Below are positions 46,632-56,804 of a stretch of DNA of 64,000 nt, one piece after another. Under the pieces are notes generated by a model. That model was given only the letters and a program-made list of their open reading frames with translations, was not told the origin of the DNA and did not search any database. The stretch is taken from positions 186,001 through 250,000 of the forward strand of contig NZ_NSLB01000003.1 of assembly GCF_002304225.1 (NCBI RefSeq), read 5' to 3'. Each line of letters begins with the position of its first letter. Within the stretch, counting starts at the first letter, position 1. The translations under genes and the position numbers were made by a program. The DNA is from Pseudomonas sp. HAR-UPW-AIA-41. GTDB lineage: Bacteria > Pseudomonadota > Gammaproteobacteria > Pseudomonadales > Pseudomonadaceae.

Positions 46632-47517
46632 GGTTGGCCAGGGCATGCCGCACCTGATCCAGCAAGGCCTGGGCGGCGGGGCTGAGGCTGCGCTCGCGCC
46701 GCCACAGGGCGTGCAGGTCGCGCTGGATGTGCAGGTCATCGACTGCCAGGCGCACCAGTTCGCCGCTGCGCAGTTCATCCTCCATGGCCAGTTCGGAGAT
46801 CCAGGCGATACCGCGGCCGCCCAGCAGACTGCGCTTGAGCGCCACGCTGTTGCCCAGCGCCAGCGCCACCTTGGGTGTCAGGCCGTGGGCCTGGTAGACC
46901 TGTTCCAGTGTGCTGCGGGTGCCCGAGCCTTCTTCGCGCAGATACAGCTCCGCCTCGGCCAGCTCGGCTGCGCTCAGGCGGGAGCGGCTGGCCAGTGGAT
47001 GGCGCGGGCTGCTCACCGGTAGCAGGGCATCGCTGCCCAGTAGCTGGTAGTTGTAAGCCTCGCGGGTGAAGGGGCCTTCGATGAAGGCCAGGGAGCAGTC
47101 GCCACTGTCCAGCGCGCGCAGGCTGCTGGCGGTGTTGCCGATCTGCAGGCTGATGCTCAGGCCCGGATGCTGTTGCCTGAACTCGGCGATCAGGCCGGGT
47201 AGCAGGTAGCTGCCCAGGGTGGCGCTGGCGCACAGGCGCAGCTCACCGGCGCCGAGACTGGCGAACTCGGCCAGGTCGCGTTCGGCAGCCTGTTCCAGCG
47301 CGAAGATGCGCTCGGCATAGGGCAGTAGGCGCTGGCCGGCTTCGGTGAGGCTGACGCCGCGGGTCTGGCGGTCGAACAGGGGCAGCTGCAGGCGGCCTTC
47401 CAGTTCGCGGATCTCGCGGGTCACGGCCGGCTGGCTGATGAACAGGCGCGCCGCGCCGCCGCTGATGCTGCCGGTCTGGGCGACGGCGAGAAAGACCTTG
47501 AGGTGGTGCAGATTCAT
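46606..47517 (-). CDS. LysR-family transcriptional regulator
   Basis: A 303-residue regulator: N-terminal winged helix (MNLHHLKVFLAVAQTGSISG, ARLFISQPAVTREIRELE) and a periplasmic-binding-like effector domain (about 90-295), of the CysB/CbbR-like type. It is divergent from a TDT-family transporter gene, the usual sign that it controls that neighbour. Its effector cannot be read from sequence, though the transporter family suggests a dicarboxylate, sulfite or related anion. Confidence 0.88.
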   Translation of the reverse strand: MNLHHLKVFLAVAQTGSISGGAARLFISQPAVTREIRELEGRLQLPLFDRQTRGVSLTEAGQRLLPYAERIFALEQAAERDLAEFASLGAGELRLCASATLGSYLLPGLIAEFRQQHPGLSISLQIGNTASSLRALDSGDCSLAFIEGPFTREAYNYQLLGSDALLPVSSPRHPLASRSRLSAAELAEAELYLREEGSGTRSTLEQVYQAHGLTPKVALALGNSVALKRSLLGGRGIAWISELAMEDELRSGELVRLAVDDLHIQRDLHALWRRERSLSPAAQALLDQVRHALANRKGYIKTF

Positions 47518-47523
47518 AAATGA

Positions 47524-47535
47524 AAGGCATGCCTT
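47524..47535. promoter_or_regulatory. Perfect palindrome in the LysR/TDT divergent region
   Basis: AAGGCATGCCTT is a 12-base perfect palindrome six bases upstream of the LysR start codon and 93 bases before the transporter start. It is a candidate operator, though LysR sites more often read T-N11-A. Confidence 0.4.
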
Positions 47536-47627
47536 GTATCTTTTATATGTATTTTACCTATAGCACGCCGATCCCTAGCCTGACAGTCATCGTCCTGACA
47601 CGGACATCGCTTTTGCTGGAGGCTGTC

Positions 47628-48740
47628 ATGCCCAGACCCTTTACCCGTTTGCACGAGCCGTGGGCTTTCGTGCGCCACTTCACTCCCAACTGGTTCGCCA
47701 TGACCATGGGTACCGGCGTGATGGCGCTGGTACTGGCGGCACTGCCCTGGGATTTCCCTGCGCGGTTGTTGCTCGCCGAGGCAGTCTGGGGGCTGGCGCT
47801 GTTGCTGTTCGCTCTGTTTACCCTGCTGTTCACGGCGCGCCTGCTGCTGTTCCGCGACACCGTCCGGCCGATGCTGGAGCATCCGGTGCAGTCGATGTTC
47901 CTCGGCGCCATCCCCATGGGGCTGGTGCCGATCATCAACGGTTTGCCACTGTTTCTTGGCGAGGCGGCCGTGCCTCTGGCACATGCCCTGTGGTGGCTGG
48001 ATGTGGCGCTGGCGCTGGGTGCGGCCTTCGGCGTGCCGTACCTGATGTTCACTCGCCAGCAGCATGCGCTGGAGCGTCTGACCGGCGTCTGGCTGCTGCC
48101 GATCGTGGCACCTGGCGTGGCGGCGGGTGCCGCAGGCCTGCTGGCACCCCATCTGCCGGCGGCCGCGGCGCAGTTGGTGGTGATCGTCGGCTATGTGCTG
48201 TGGGGGTTGTCGCTGAGCCTGGCCGTTGGCCTGATTACGTTGGTATTGCTGCGTCTGGCCCTGCACAAACTGCCGGACACCGATTTCGCCGCTACCTCGT
48301 GGCTGCCGCTGGGGCCGCTGGCGACCGGCTGCCTCGGTCTGCTGACGCTGGGGCAAGCGGCACCTCAAGCCTGGCAGGGCACGCCGCTGGCGGGCATGGC
48401 TGAACTGGCCCAGCAGTTGGGGCTGGTTGGCGGACTGGCGCTCTGGGGCGCCGGGTTGTGGTGGCTGGTGGCCGCCAGCCTGTTTACCCATCACTACATC
48501 CGCCGCGAACTGCCGTTCAATCTGGGGTGGTGGGGCTTCACCTTCCCGCTGGGGGTATTCACCCTGGCCACGCTGGCGCTGTACCGCCAGTTCGGGGTGG
48601 AGTTGTTCGGGCTGTTTGGTGTTGTGCTGGCGGTCAAGCTGGCGCTGATCTGGCAGCTGGTGCTGCGTCGTACCCTGCAGGGACTCTGGCATGGCGAGTT
48701 GTTCCGGGCGCCTTGCCTGGCCACTCAGGCCTGCCGCTGA
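47628..48740 (+). CDS. TDT family transporter (TehA/sulfite exporter/dicarboxylate type)
   Basis: A 370-residue membrane protein with about ten hydrophobic helices. It begins FTPNWFAMTMGTGVMAL, the first conserved helix of the TDT family, with NLGWWGFTFPLGVFTLAT near the end. The family includes yeast sulfite pump Ssu1, malate permease Mae1 and bacterial TehA; FTPNWFAMTMGTG resembles the sulfite/C4-dicarboxylate branch. GGAGG precedes the ATG at 47628. The substrate is unassigned. Confidence 0.88.
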   Translation: MPRPFTRLHEPWAFVRHFTPNWFAMTMGTGVMALVLAALPWDFPARLLLAEAVWGLALLLFALFTLLFTARLLLFRDTVRPMLEHPVQSMFLGAIPMGLVPIINGLPLFLGEAAVPLAHALWWLDVALALGAAFGVPYLMFTRQQHALERLTGVWLLPIVAPGVAAGAAGLLAPHLPAAAAQLVVIVGYVLWGLSLSLAVGLITLVLLRLALHKLPDTDFAATSWLPLGPLATGCLGLLTLGQAAPQAWQGTPLAGMAELAQQLGLVGGLALWGAGLWWLVAASLFTHHYIRRELPFNLGWWGFTFPLGVFTLATLALYRQFGVELFGLFGVVLAVKLALIWQLVLRRTLQGLWHGELFRAPCLATQACR

Positions 48741-48887
48741 GCGCAGTTTGTGAGGGAAGCAGGGCGCTTGATGGGATCAATCTGCTGCCCCGCGACCATC
48801 TGTCATTGCCCCTGAGGGCCTGGCTGGGCGAAAATGTCCGCCTTTTTTCGACCCTTGCTGCCCAGCCAGCCTCTCAGGAGATCAGCG

Positions 48888-50888
48888 ATGCCCAGCCGTC
48901 GTGACCGTGCCAATGCCATCCGCGCCCTCAGCATGGATGCCGTGCAGAAAGCCAACAGCGGCCACCCGGGCGCCCCCATGGGTATGGCGGATATCGCCGA
49001 AGTACTGTGGCGCGACCATCTCAAGCACAACCCGCAGAACCCGCAGTGGGCTGACCGTGACCGCTTCGTACTGTCCAACGGCCACGGCTCGATGCTGATC
49101 TACTCGCTGCTGCACCTTACCGGCTACGACCTGTCGATCGACGATCTGAAGAACTTCCGTCAGCTGCACAGCAAAACCCCGGGCCACCCGGAGTACGGCT
49201 ACACCCCGGGCGTTGAGACCACCACTGGTCCGCTGGGTCAGGGCATTGCCAATGCCGTGGGCTTCGCCATCGCCGAGAAAGTGCTGGGCGCGCAGTTCAA
49301 CCGCCCCGGCCACAGCATCGTCGACCACCACACCTACGTGTTCCTGGGCGATGGCTGCATGATGGAAGGCATCAGCCATGAAGTCTGCTCGCTCGCCGGC
49401 ACCCTCGGTCTGGGCAAGCTGATCGCCTTCTACGACGACAACGGCATCTCCATCGACGGTGAAGTGCACGGCTGGTTCACCGACGATACCCCGGCGCGCT
49501 TCGAAGCCTACGGCTGGCAGGTGATCCGCAATGTCGACGGCCACGATGCCGAGGAAATCCAGACCGCGCTCAAGACCGCGCGCGCCGAGACCGAGCGCCC
49601 GACCCTGATCTGCTGCAAGACCGTGATCGGCTTCGGCTCGCCCAATAAGGGTGGCAAGGAAGAGTGCCACGGTGCGCCGCTGGGCAACGACGAAATCGCC
49701 CTGACCCGCGCCAAGCTGGGCTGGAGCCATGGCCCGTTTGAGATCCCGGCCGACATCTATGCCGAGTGGGACGCCAAAGCCGCCGGCGCCGCCAACGAGG
49801 CCGAGTGGAACCAGCGCTTCGCCGCCTACGCCGCTGCCCATCCGGAACTGGCTGCCGAGTTCAAGCGCCGCATGGCTGGCGAGCTGCCGGCTGACTTTGC
49901 CGAGAAGGCCGCTGCCTATGTCGCCGAAGTGGCTGCCAAGGGCGAAACCATCGCCAGCCGCAAGGCCAGCCAGAACACACTCAATGCCTTCGGCCCGCTG
50001 CTGCCGGAATTCCTCGGCGGCTCCGCCGATCTCGCCGGCTCCAACCTGACCCTGTGGAAGGGCTGCAAGGGCGTGGAAGCAGGCGACGCGGCCGGCAACT
50101 ACCTGTTCTACGGCGTGCGCGAGTTCGGCATGAGCGCCATCATGAACGGCGTGGCCCTGCACGGTGGTTTCATCCCCTACGGCGCGACCTTCCTGATCTT
50201 CATGGAATACGCCCGCAACGCCGTGCGCATGTCCGCCCTGATGAAGCAGCGCGTGCTGTACGTGTTCACCCACGACTCCATCGGTCTCGGTGAAGACGGC
50301 CCGACTCACCAGCCGATCGAGCAGCTGGCCAGCCTGCGCGGCACGCCGAACCTGGACACCTGGCGCCCGGCCGATGCCGTGGAGTCCGCCGTGGCCTGGA
50401 AGTACGCCATCGAGCGCGCCGACGGTCCGTCCGCGCTGATCTTCAGCCGCCAGAATCTGCCGCACCAGGCCCGCGATGCCCAGCAACTGGCCGATATCGC
50501 CCGCGGTGCCTACGTCCTCAAGGACTGCGATGGCGAGCCGGAGCTGATCCTGATCGCCACCGGTTCGGAAGTCGGCCTGGCCGTGCAGGCTTTCGAGAAG
50601 CTGAGCGAGCAGGGCAAGAAGGTCCGCGTTGTCTCCATGCCGTCGACCTCCGTGTTCGATCAGCAGGACGCCGCCTACAAGCAGGCCGTACTGCCGCTGC
50701 AGGTTGGCGCGCGCATCGCCATCGAGGCATCGCATGCCGACTACTGGTACAAGTACGTTGGTCTGGAAGGCCGCATCATCGGCATGACCACCTTCGGTGA
50801 GTCGGCGCCGGCGCCGGCGCTGTTCGAAGAGTTCGGCTTCACCGTCGAAAACGTCATCGCCACGGCCGAAGAGCTGCTGGACGCCTGA
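48888..50888 (+). CDS. tktA: Transketolase
   Basis: Thiamine diphosphate enzyme of the pentose phosphate pathway. The 666-residue protein has [14 protein letters not shown] near the start, the ThDP motif GDGCMMEG...[10 protein letters not shown] (about 155-190) and the transketolase loop [22 protein letters not shown] precedes the ATG. It is followed by epd, pgk and fda, an order conserved in Pseudomonas, placing sugar-phosphate steps together. Confidence 0.96.
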   Translation: MPSRRDRANAIRALSMDAVQKANSGHPGAPMGMADIAEVLWRDHLKHNPQNPQWADRDRFVLSNGHGSMLIYSLLHLTGYDLSIDDLKNFRQLHSKTPGHPEYGYTPGVETTTGPLGQGIANAVGFAIAEKVLGAQFNRPGHSIVDHHTYVFLGDGCMMEGISHEVCSLAGTLGLGKLIAFYDDNGISIDGEVHGWFTDDTPARFEAYGWQVIRNVDGHDAEEIQTALKTARAETERPTLICCKTVIGFGSPNKGGKEECHGAPLGNDEIALTRAKLGWSHGPFEIPADIYAEWDAKAAGAANEAEWNQRFAAYAAAHPELAAEFKRRMAGELPADFAEKAAAYVAEVAAKGETIASRKASQNTLNAFGPLLPEFLGGSADLAGSNLTLWKGCKGVEAGDAAGNYLFYGVREFGMSAIMNGVALHGGFIPYGATFLIFMEYARNAVRMSALMKQRVLYVFTHDSIGLGEDGPTHQPIEQLASLRGTPNLDTWRPADAVESAVAWKYAIERADGPSALIFSRQNLPHQARDAQQLADIARGAYVLKDCDGEPELILIATGSEVGLAVQAFEKLSEQGKKVRVVSMPSTSVFDQQDAAYKQAVLPLQVGARIAIEASHADYWYKYVGLEGRIIGMTTFGESAPAPALFEEFGFTVENVIATAEELLDA

Positions 50889-50896
50889 TGAGCACA

Positions 50897-50921
50897 GGCC
50901 CCTGCCGTCAGTGCAGGGGCC
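50897..50921 (+). other. Intercistronic hairpin between tktA and epd
   Basis: GGCCCCTGC and GCAGGGGCC form a nine-pair stem with a seven-base loop, without a T run. It may stabilise the tktA 3' end or cause partial termination. Confidence 0.5.
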
Positions 50922-50939
50922 GGTTGCCGCGAGAATCCC

Positions 50940-52031
50940 ATGGCCAATGCCCGTCCCTACCGCATCGCCCTCAACGGCTATGGCCGTATCGGTCGCTGCG
51001 TGCTGCGCGCCCTGCATGAGCGCGGTGCGGCGGGTGGTCTGGAAATCGTGGCGCTGAACGACCTGGCCGATCAGGCCAGCATCGAATACCTGACCCGCTT
51101 CGACTCTACCCATGGCCGTTTTCCCGGCGCGGTGGAGGTGGACGGCGATTGCCTGCACATCAATGGCGACTGCGTGAAGGTGCTGCGGCACAGCACGCCG
51201 GAAGCCATCGACTGGGCGGCGCTGGATATCGACCTGGTGCTGGAATGCTCCGGCGTGTACCACAGCCGTGCCGATGCCGAGCGCTTCATCAACGCCGGCG
51301 CTCCACGTGTGCTGTTCTCCCAGCCGATGAGCAGCGAGGCGGATATCGACGCCACCGTGGTCTACGGCGTCAACCAGCAATGCCTGAGCGGCACCGAGCA
51401 ACTGGTGTCGAACGCCTCCTGCACCACCAATTGCGGTGTGCCGCTGCTCAAGCTGCTCAACGAGACGGTGGGGATCGAGTTCGTCTCCATCACCACCATC
51501 CACTCGGCGATGAACGACCAGCCGGTGATCGATGCTTATCACCACGAAGACCTGCGCCGCACGCGTTCGGCCTTCCAGTCGGTAATCCCGGTGTCGACCG
51601 GTCTGGCGCGGGGCATCGAGCGCCTGCTGCCGGAGCTTTCCGGGCGCATTCAGGCCAAGGCCATCCGCGTGCCGACAGTGAATGTGTCGTGCCTCGACAT
51701 CACCCTGCAGATGGCCCGCGACACCACGGCCCAGGAGATCAACCAGCTGCTGCGCGAGGCTGCCCAGAGCGGGCCGCTCAAGGGGCTGCTGGCCTATACC
51801 GAGTTGCCGCACGCCAGCTGCGACTTCAACCACGACCCCCATTCCGCCATCGTCGATGGCAGCCAGACCCGCGTGTCCGGCCCGCGCCTGGTCAATCTGC
51901 TGGCCTGGTTCGACAACGAATGGGGCTTTGCCAACCGTATGCTTGACGTCGCGGCTCACTGGCTCGACGTTGCTGCCTGCTCCACCGAACAGAAAGCCAT
52001 CACCAGCCCAGCTGAAGGACTGATTCCATGA
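50940..52031 (+). CDS. epd: D-erythrose-4-phosphate dehydrogenase
   Basis: A 363-residue GapA-like dehydrogenase. NAD loop [18 protein letters not shown], catalytic [14 protein letters not shown] (Cys) and [10 protein letters not shown] (His). The position between tktA and pgk marks it as Epd, which oxidises erythrose-4-phosphate to 4-phosphoerythronate toward pyridoxal phosphate; a glycolytic GAPDH role is less likely. Its last four bases overlap the pgk start (ATGA). Confidence 0.9.
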   Translation: MANARPYRIALNGYGRIGRCVLRALHERGAAGGLEIVALNDLADQASIEYLTRFDSTHGRFPGAVEVDGDCLHINGDCVKVLRHSTPEAIDWAALDIDLVLECSGVYHSRADAERFINAGAPRVLFSQPMSSEADIDATVVYGVNQQCLSGTEQLVSNASCTTNCGVPLLKLLNETVGIEFVSITTIHSAMNDQPVIDAYHHEDLRRTRSAFQSVIPVSTGLARGIERLLPELSGRIQAKAIRVPTVNVSCLDITLQMARDTTAQEINQLLREAAQSGPLKGLLAYTELPHASCDFNHDPHSAIVDGSQTRVSGPRLVNLLAWFDNEWGFANRMLDVAAHWLDVAACSTEQKAITSPAEGLIP

Positions 52032-53191
52032 CTGTTTTGAAGATGACCGACCTCGACCTCGCCGGTAAGCGCGTACTGATCCGCGAAGACCTCAACGTGC
52101 CGGTAAAGGACGGCGTGGTGAAGAGCGATGCACGTATCGTCGCTTCGCTGCCGACCATCAAGCTGGCGCTGGAAAAGGGCGCGGCGGTCATGGTCTGCTC
52201 CCACCTGGGTCGTCCGACCGAGGGCGAATACTCCGAAGAGAACAGCCTGGCGCCGGTCGCTGCCTACCTGTCCAAGGCCCTGGGCCGTGACGTGCCGCTG
52301 GTCAAGGACTACCTTGGCGGCGTTTCGATGGCGGCCGGTGAAATCGTTCTGTTCGAGAACGTGCGCTTCAACAAGGGCGAGAAGAAGAACGCCGACGAGC
52401 TGGCTCAGCAGTACGCTGCCCTGTGCGATGTGTTCGTCATGGACGCCTTCGGTACTGCTCACCGTGCCGAGGGTTCGACCCATGGCGTGGCCAAGTTCGC
52501 CAAGGTTGCCTGTGCCGGTCCGCTGCTGGCGGCCGAACTGGAGGCTCTGGGCAAGGCCCTGGGTAATCCGGCCAAGCCGATGGCGGCCATCGTCGCCGGC
52601 TCCAAGGTGTCGACCAAGCTGGACGTGCTGAACAGCCTGAGCCAGATCTGCGATCAGCTGATCGTCGGTGGCGGCATCGCCAACACCTTCCTCGCCGCCG
52701 CCGGTTTCCCGGTTGGCAAGTCGCTGTACGAAGCTGATCTGGTCGACACCGCCAAGGCCATTGCTGCCAAGGTCAGCGTGCCGCTGCCGGTGGATGTGGT
52801 GGTGGCCAAGGCCTTTGCCGAAGACGCCGAAGCGACCGTCAAGCTGGTTGCTGATGTGGCCGAGGACGACATGATCCTCGACATCGGCCCGCAGACTGCT
52901 GCGCAGTTCGCCGAGCTGCTCAAGGCTTCCAAGACTATTCTGTGGAACGGCCCGGTCGGCGTGTTCGAGTTCGACCAGTTCGGTAACGGCACCAAGGCGC
53001 TGGCCCAGGCCATCGCCGAGAGCCCGGCATTCTCCATTGCCGGCGGTGGCGACACCCTGGCGGCCATCGACAAGTACGGCGTGGCCGAGCAGATCAGCTA
53101 CATCTCCACCGGCGGCGGTGCTTTCCTCGAGTTCGTCGAGGGCAAGGTGCTGCCGGCCGTAGCTGTGCTCGAACAGCGCGCTAAGGCCTGA
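52028..53191 (+). CDS. pgk: Phosphoglycerate kinase
   Basis: Transfers phosphate from 1,3-bisphosphoglycerate to ADP. The 387-residue protein has [21 protein letters not shown], the hinge segment [15 protein letters not shown] and the C-terminal nucleotide site [14 protein letters not shown]. It is translationally coupled to epd. Confidence 0.96.
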   Translation: MTVLKMTDLDLAGKRVLIREDLNVPVKDGVVKSDARIVASLPTIKLALEKGAAVMVCSHLGRPTEGEYSEENSLAPVAAYLSKALGRDVPLVKDYLGGVSMAAGEIVLFENVRFNKGEKKNADELAQQYAALCDVFVMDAFGTAHRAEGSTHGVAKFAKVACAGPLLAAELEALGKALGNPAKPMAAIVAGSKVSTKLDVLNSLSQICDQLIVGGGIANTFLAAAGFPVGKSLYEADLVDTAKAIAAKVSVPLPVDVVVAKAFAEDAEATVKLVADVAEDDMILDIGPQTAAQFAELLKASKTILWNGPVGVFEFDQFGNGTKALAQAIAESPAFSIAGGGDTLAAIDKYGVAEQISYISTGGGAFLEFVEGKVLPAVAVLEQRAKA

Positions 53192-53214
53192 TGGGCCAAA
53201 CCTGGGAGCACGCT

Positions 53215-53538
53215 ATGCGTCTTTATGGAGTGACTCTGACCTTGTTGGCCCTGCTCGGTGGCTGTGTTAGCCAGCCGGGCGGCGCGCCCTGGACCCACTG
53301 GGTCTGCGACGGTGATATCGACCTGCACTGGCGCCATGTGGATGGCGCAGCCGATCAGGTGGAAGTCCGCCTGGAGGCCACTGAGCGGGTCTACCAGCTA
53401 AACCGCCAGGAGGTGGGCAGCGGGACTTTCTATACCGACGGTCAGCTGGCGTTCCACAGCAAGGGCAAGCAGGGCCTGGTGTACTGGGCGCAGACCGACG
53501 AACTGATCGGCCGTGGCTGCAAGGCTCCCGGCAAATAA
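53215..53538 (+). CDS. MliC-like lipoprotein (possible lysozyme inhibitor)
   Basis: A 107-residue protein with a lipoprotein signal (LLALLGGCVSQ, lipid Cys17) and a small beta domain: WVCDGDIDLHWRHV, QEVGSGTFYTDGQLAFHSKGKQGLVY and IGRGC. The paired cysteines, GSG-x-x-Y and F-x-S-K-G resemble the MliC/PliC lysozyme-inhibitor family. GGGAGCA precedes the ATG. It lies between pgk and fda, as a small gene does in P. aeruginosa. Function is inferred from the fold pattern only. Confidence 0.75.
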   Translation: MRLYGVTLTLLALLGGCVSQPGGAPWTHWVCDGDIDLHWRHVDGAADQVEVRLEATERVYQLNRQEVGSGTFYTDGQLAFHSKGKQGLVYWAQTDELIGRGCKAPGK

Positions 53539-53547
53539 CTTGAACCG

Positions 53548-53568
53548 AGCCTGCCGCTGCGGCAGGCT
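53548..53568. other. Palindromic hairpin between the MliC-like gene and fda
   Basis: AGCCTGCCGC and GCGGCAGGCT are perfect ten-base arms around one base. Only TT follows, so this is at best a weak terminator or an RNA-stability element upstream of fda. Confidence 0.5.
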
Positions 53569-53608
53569 TGCACACGATTAACGACCCCCATCGGGAGACT
53601 GGAAACTC

Positions 53609-54673
53609 ATGGCACTTATCAGCATGCGCCAGATGCTGGATCACGCCGCCGAATTCGGCTACGGCGTACCGGCTTTCAACGTCAACAACCTCGAGCAGAT
53701 GCGCGCCATCATGGAAGCGGCCGACAAGACCGATTCCCCGGTGATCGTCCAGGCTTCCGCCGGTGCCCGCAAATATGCCGGTGCCCCGTTCCTGCGCCAC
53801 CTGATCCTGGCCGCCATCGAAGAATTCCCGCATATCCCGGTGTGCATGCACCAGGACCACGGCACCAGCCCGGACGTGTGCCAGCGCTCCATCCAGCTAG
53901 GCTTCAGCTCGGTCATGATGGACGGCTCGCTGAAGGAAGACGGCAAGACTCCGGCCGACTACGACTACAACGTGCGCGTCACCCAGCAGACCGTGGCCTT
54001 CGCTCATGCCTGCGGTGTGTCCGTGGAAGGCGAACTGGGCTGCCTGGGCAGCCTGGAAACCGGTATGGCCGGTGAAGAAGACGGCGTTGGCGCAGAAGGC
54101 GTGCTGGACCACAGCCAGCTGCTGACCGATCCGGAAGAAGCCGCAGCTTTCGTCAAGGCGACTCAGGTGGATGCCCTGGCGATTGCCATCGGCACCAGCC
54201 ATGGCGCTTACAAGTTCACCAAGCCGCCGACCGGTGACGTGCTCTCCATCGAGCGCATCAAGGAAATCCACAAGCGCATCCCCAACACCCATCTGGTGAT
54301 GCACGGTTCCTCCTCGGTACCGCAGGAGTGGCTGGCGATCATCAATCAGTACGGTGGCGACATCAAAGAGACCTACGGCGTGCCGGTCGAAGAGATCGTC
54401 GAAGGCATCAAGCACGGCGTGCGCAAGGTCAATATCGATACCGACCTGCGTCTGGCCTCCACCGGTGCCATCCGCCGCATGATGGCCGAGCATCCGAGCG
54501 AGTTCGACCCGCGCAAGTTCTTCGCCAAGACCATCGACGCCATGCGCGACATCTGCATCGCCCGCTACGAAGCCTTTGGCACCGCCGGCAACGCTTCCAA
54601 GATCAAGCCGATCTCTCTGGAAGGTATGTTCAAGCGCTACGCCAGTGGCGAGCTGGCCGCCAAGGTCAACTAA
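53609..54673 (+). CDS. fda: Class II fructose-1,6-bisphosphate aldolase
   Basis: Zinc-dependent aldolase of 354 residues. Metal ligands and active site appear in [32 protein letters not shown] and the C-terminal [12 protein letters not shown] and NIDTDLRLA. It belongs to the longer (CbbA-like) class II type that is usual in Pseudomonas. A strong terminator follows. Confidence 0.95.
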   Translation: MALISMRQMLDHAAEFGYGVPAFNVNNLEQMRAIMEAADKTDSPVIVQASAGARKYAGAPFLRHLILAAIEEFPHIPVCMHQDHGTSPDVCQRSIQLGFSSVMMDGSLKEDGKTPADYDYNVRVTQQTVAFAHACGVSVEGELGCLGSLETGMAGEEDGVGAEGVLDHSQLLTDPEEAAAFVKATQVDALAIAIGTSHGAYKFTKPPTGDVLSIERIKEIHKRIPNTHLVMHGSSSVPQEWLAIINQYGGDIKETYGVPVEEIVEGIKHGVRKVNIDTDLRLASTGAIRRMMAEHPSEFDPRKFFAKTIDAMRDICIARYEAFGTAGNASKIKPISLEGMFKRYASGELAAKVN

Positions 54674-54711
54674 GCCTGGTGCTGTGGGCTGCTCCGGCAG
54701 CCCGCTGATGA

Positions 54712-54745
54712 AGAAAAAGCCCGCGTTGATCGCGGGCTTTTTCAT
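54712..54745. terminator. Bidirectional terminator after fda
   Basis: AAAAAGCCCGCG and CGCGGGCTTTTT form a 12-pair stem with a four-base loop. It separates fda from the convergent hydrolase gene. Confidence 0.9.
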
Positions 54746-54758
54746 GTCTGACCGGCAC

Positions 54759-55718
54759 TCAGGGCGTAGGCAGCTGCTGCACGAAGGCGGCAATCTGCGC
54801 CTGAATCGCCGCGGTGTCATCGGGCGCGAGAATGCGTCCGGCCAGCACATGATGGGACGGGTCCTGGCTTTCCGGCCGGGCGATCAGCTGCTTGCGCGGG
54901 CTGCCGAGGCGGGCAAAGGCGGCTTCCGCGGCTTGTGCTGAGACCACCTGATCGTTGGGCGAGTAGATCATCAGGGTCGGTATGCGAATGTCCTGCATGG
55001 GCAGATCGTTGACATGCCTGACCAGGGCCATCATCGGGAACAGGGCCTGGGTCGGGTAGTGGTGATTCCAGTAGCGCGCCTGCTCGGGATTGCGCGGTTT
55101 CCAGACATGCTCGGCCGGCAGCACCCAGGGCAGCACCTGTTGCGCCCACGGCCAGGTGAGCAGCGTGGCCATCGGGTCGCGCGGGGAAAAGTTCGGCGAA
55201 ATCAGCACCAGAGCGGCGAGGTCCGGCTGCCGGCTGGCCAGCCAGGTACCCAGGGTACCGCCGGTGGAGACACCGAGCACGATGACCCGCTTGCCCAGTC
55301 GCTGGCCAATCGCCAATGCTTCCTGGGCATCTTGCAGCCAGTCGCGCACGCTGGGTTCACCCATGGCCTGCGGGCTGCGCCCGTGGCCGCTCAGGCGGGT
55401 GACGAACAGATTGGCCCCCAGCTGGCGGGCCAGGTCTTCGCTCAGGGGCGCCGTCTCCTGGCGGCTGGCGGAAAAGCCATGCAGGTAGACCAGCGCCAGA
55501 TCGGTCTGCCGGCGGTCGGCATGGGCCCAGATGATCTGTTTTTGTGTGCCGGGCACCAGATCGCTGAAGCGGGCTTCGCTCTGCGCCAGGTAGGCGTCCA
55601 GATCAGCGGGCAGCGCCGGTTGTGCCGGCGGCGCTTCGACTGGAACGCGCGGGCCGCTGGCCAGCAGCAGGCCGAGAAGGGAGAGACAGAGCAGGGTCCA
55701 GCGCAGCGTCTTGGGCAT
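54759..55718 (-). CDS. Alpha/beta hydrolase (exported or membrane-anchored)
   Basis: A 319-residue alpha/beta hydrolase. A hydrophobic N-terminus (LRWTLLCLSLLGLLLASGP) suggests a signal peptide or anchor. LVYLHGFSASRQE forms the oxyanion strand, GVSTGGTLGTWLA the nucleophile elbow (Ser), YSPNDQVVS the acid and SQDPSHHVLAG the histidine region. The substrate is unknown; the family holds lysophospholipase- and esterase-like enzymes. Confidence 0.82.
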   Translation of the reverse strand: MPKTLRWTLLCLSLLGLLLASGPRVPVEAPPAQPALPADLDAYLAQSEARFSDLVPGTQKQIIWAHADRRQTDLALVYLHGFSASRQETAPLSEDLARQLGANLFVTRLSGHGRSPQAMGEPSVRDWLQDAQEALAIGQRLGKRVIVLGVSTGGTLGTWLASRQPDLAALVLISPNFSPRDPMATLLTWPWAQQVLPWVLPAEHVWKPRNPEQARYWNHHYPTQALFPMMALVRHVNDLPMQDIRIPTLMIYSPNDQVVSAQAAEAAFARLGSPRKQLIARPESQDPSHHVLAGRILAPDDTAAIQAQIAAFVQQLPTP

Positions 55719-55844
55719 GGTCTTAGGGATAGCAGGACGGGGGTGCCAGTGTGCTCAACTCCAGCGCTGCTGCCAATCCTGGTGCTGGGCGCTCGTCAGT
55801 CATGCCGCGTAAAATCGCGGCATCCCGCCTTCGGAGTGTTGTGC

Positions 55845-56351
55845 ATGCCGCTGCGTTATCTGCGCGCCTATCCCCCCGCCTTGCAGGAGCAGGTCCGCCG
55901 TCTGCTGGAGCAGGGCAAGCTCGGCGATTACCTGCAGCAGCGCTACCCGGAGCAGCATGCGGTGCAGAGCGACAAGGCGCTGTACGCCTACACGATGGCA
56001 CTCAAGCAGGAGTACCTGCGCAACGCGCCGGGTCTGGACAAGGTGCTGTATGACAGCAAGCTGGATGTGGTCAAACATGCCCTCGGCCTGCACACCGCCG
56101 TGTCGCGGGTGCAGGGTGGCAAGCTCAGGGCAAAGAAGGAGATCCGCATCGCCGGGCTGTTTCGCGAGGCCGCGCCGGAGTTCCTGAGGATGATTGTGGT
56201 CCACGAGCTGGCACACCTGCGCGAGTTCGAGCACAACAAGGCGTTCTATCAGCTGTGTGAGCACATGCTGCCGGGTTATCACCAGCTGGAGTTCGACCTG
56301 CGCGTCTACCTGACCTGGCGCGACGCGCAACCGCCTATCCGACCAGCGTGA
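55845..56351 (+). CDS. YgjP-like zinc metallopeptidase domain protein
   Basis: A 168-residue protein of the M48/YgjP (WLM-like) group. The zinc motif is VVHELAHLREFEHNKAF (HExxH with the third ligand soon after, about residues 122-134). The ATG at 55845 lies 16 bases after GGAG. The biological substrate is not known. Confidence 0.82.
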   Translation: MPLRYLRAYPPALQEQVRRLLEQGKLGDYLQQRYPEQHAVQSDKALYAYTMALKQEYLRNAPGLDKVLYDSKLDVVKHALGLHTAVSRVQGGKLRAKKEIRIAGLFREAAPEFLRMIVVHELAHLREFEHNKAFYQLCEHMLPGYHQLEFDLRVYLTWRDAQPPIRPA

Positions 56352-56804
56352 CTGGTTGTGGGGCAGGCAGCGGATTGGTCTGAATCAGAGCGCGTGCTTC
56401 TCGTCGGCCGGGTATGGACAAGTCTGATCCCACACATCAGTAGCCGGCAGCGTGAACGACGGGTCAGCTTTGGTGATCGGTTATCTCTGTTGTTGGATGT
56501 GCGCTTGCTGCTGGAGTACCGTCAAGGTCATCATCCGGGTTGCCTCAGCCTTACTTGTGCCGCGACTGCGTGGAAAGGCCAATAGCCTGGCCCGAGTCCC
56601 ATTATCAGCGAGGCTGGTTTCGCCACTGGTTGTGCATTTGCTCCATCAGCTGGATTTTGAGGCATGACTGCTGGGCGAGCAGCTTTGGCTGTCACTGGTC
56701 ACCGTTTCAGTAGTCCTGAATGGCTACGCTCAGTTAAAGCCTGGGGGCGGTTGTGCTTGAATCCACAGGTCGTTTGCCGTCTGGTGATGCCGGAGTCCTG
56801 ATAC
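56352..56804. other. 453-base intergenic region without a recognised feature
   Basis: Between the YgjP-like gene and the GGDEF-EAL gene. Short open frames (up to 75 codons) are present, but none has a good start, ribosome binding site or recognisable protein pattern. I found no terminator, repeat or convincing promoter. Confidence 0.6.

Noticed and set aside
48774..48786. TTGAT-ATCAA motif upstream of tktA as an Anr/FNR box
   Set aside because: The spacer is three bases; the Anr/FNR consensus needs four.
48882..51959. Open frame of 1025 codons on the minus strand opposite tktA and epd
   Set aside because: It spans two well-supported genes and their intergenic hairpin. Open frames opposite GC-rich genes are expected by codon bias.
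56358..56667. Two short open frames of 71-75 codons after the YgjP-like gene
   Set aside because: No convincing ribosome binding site, no domain and no sign of conservation visible.
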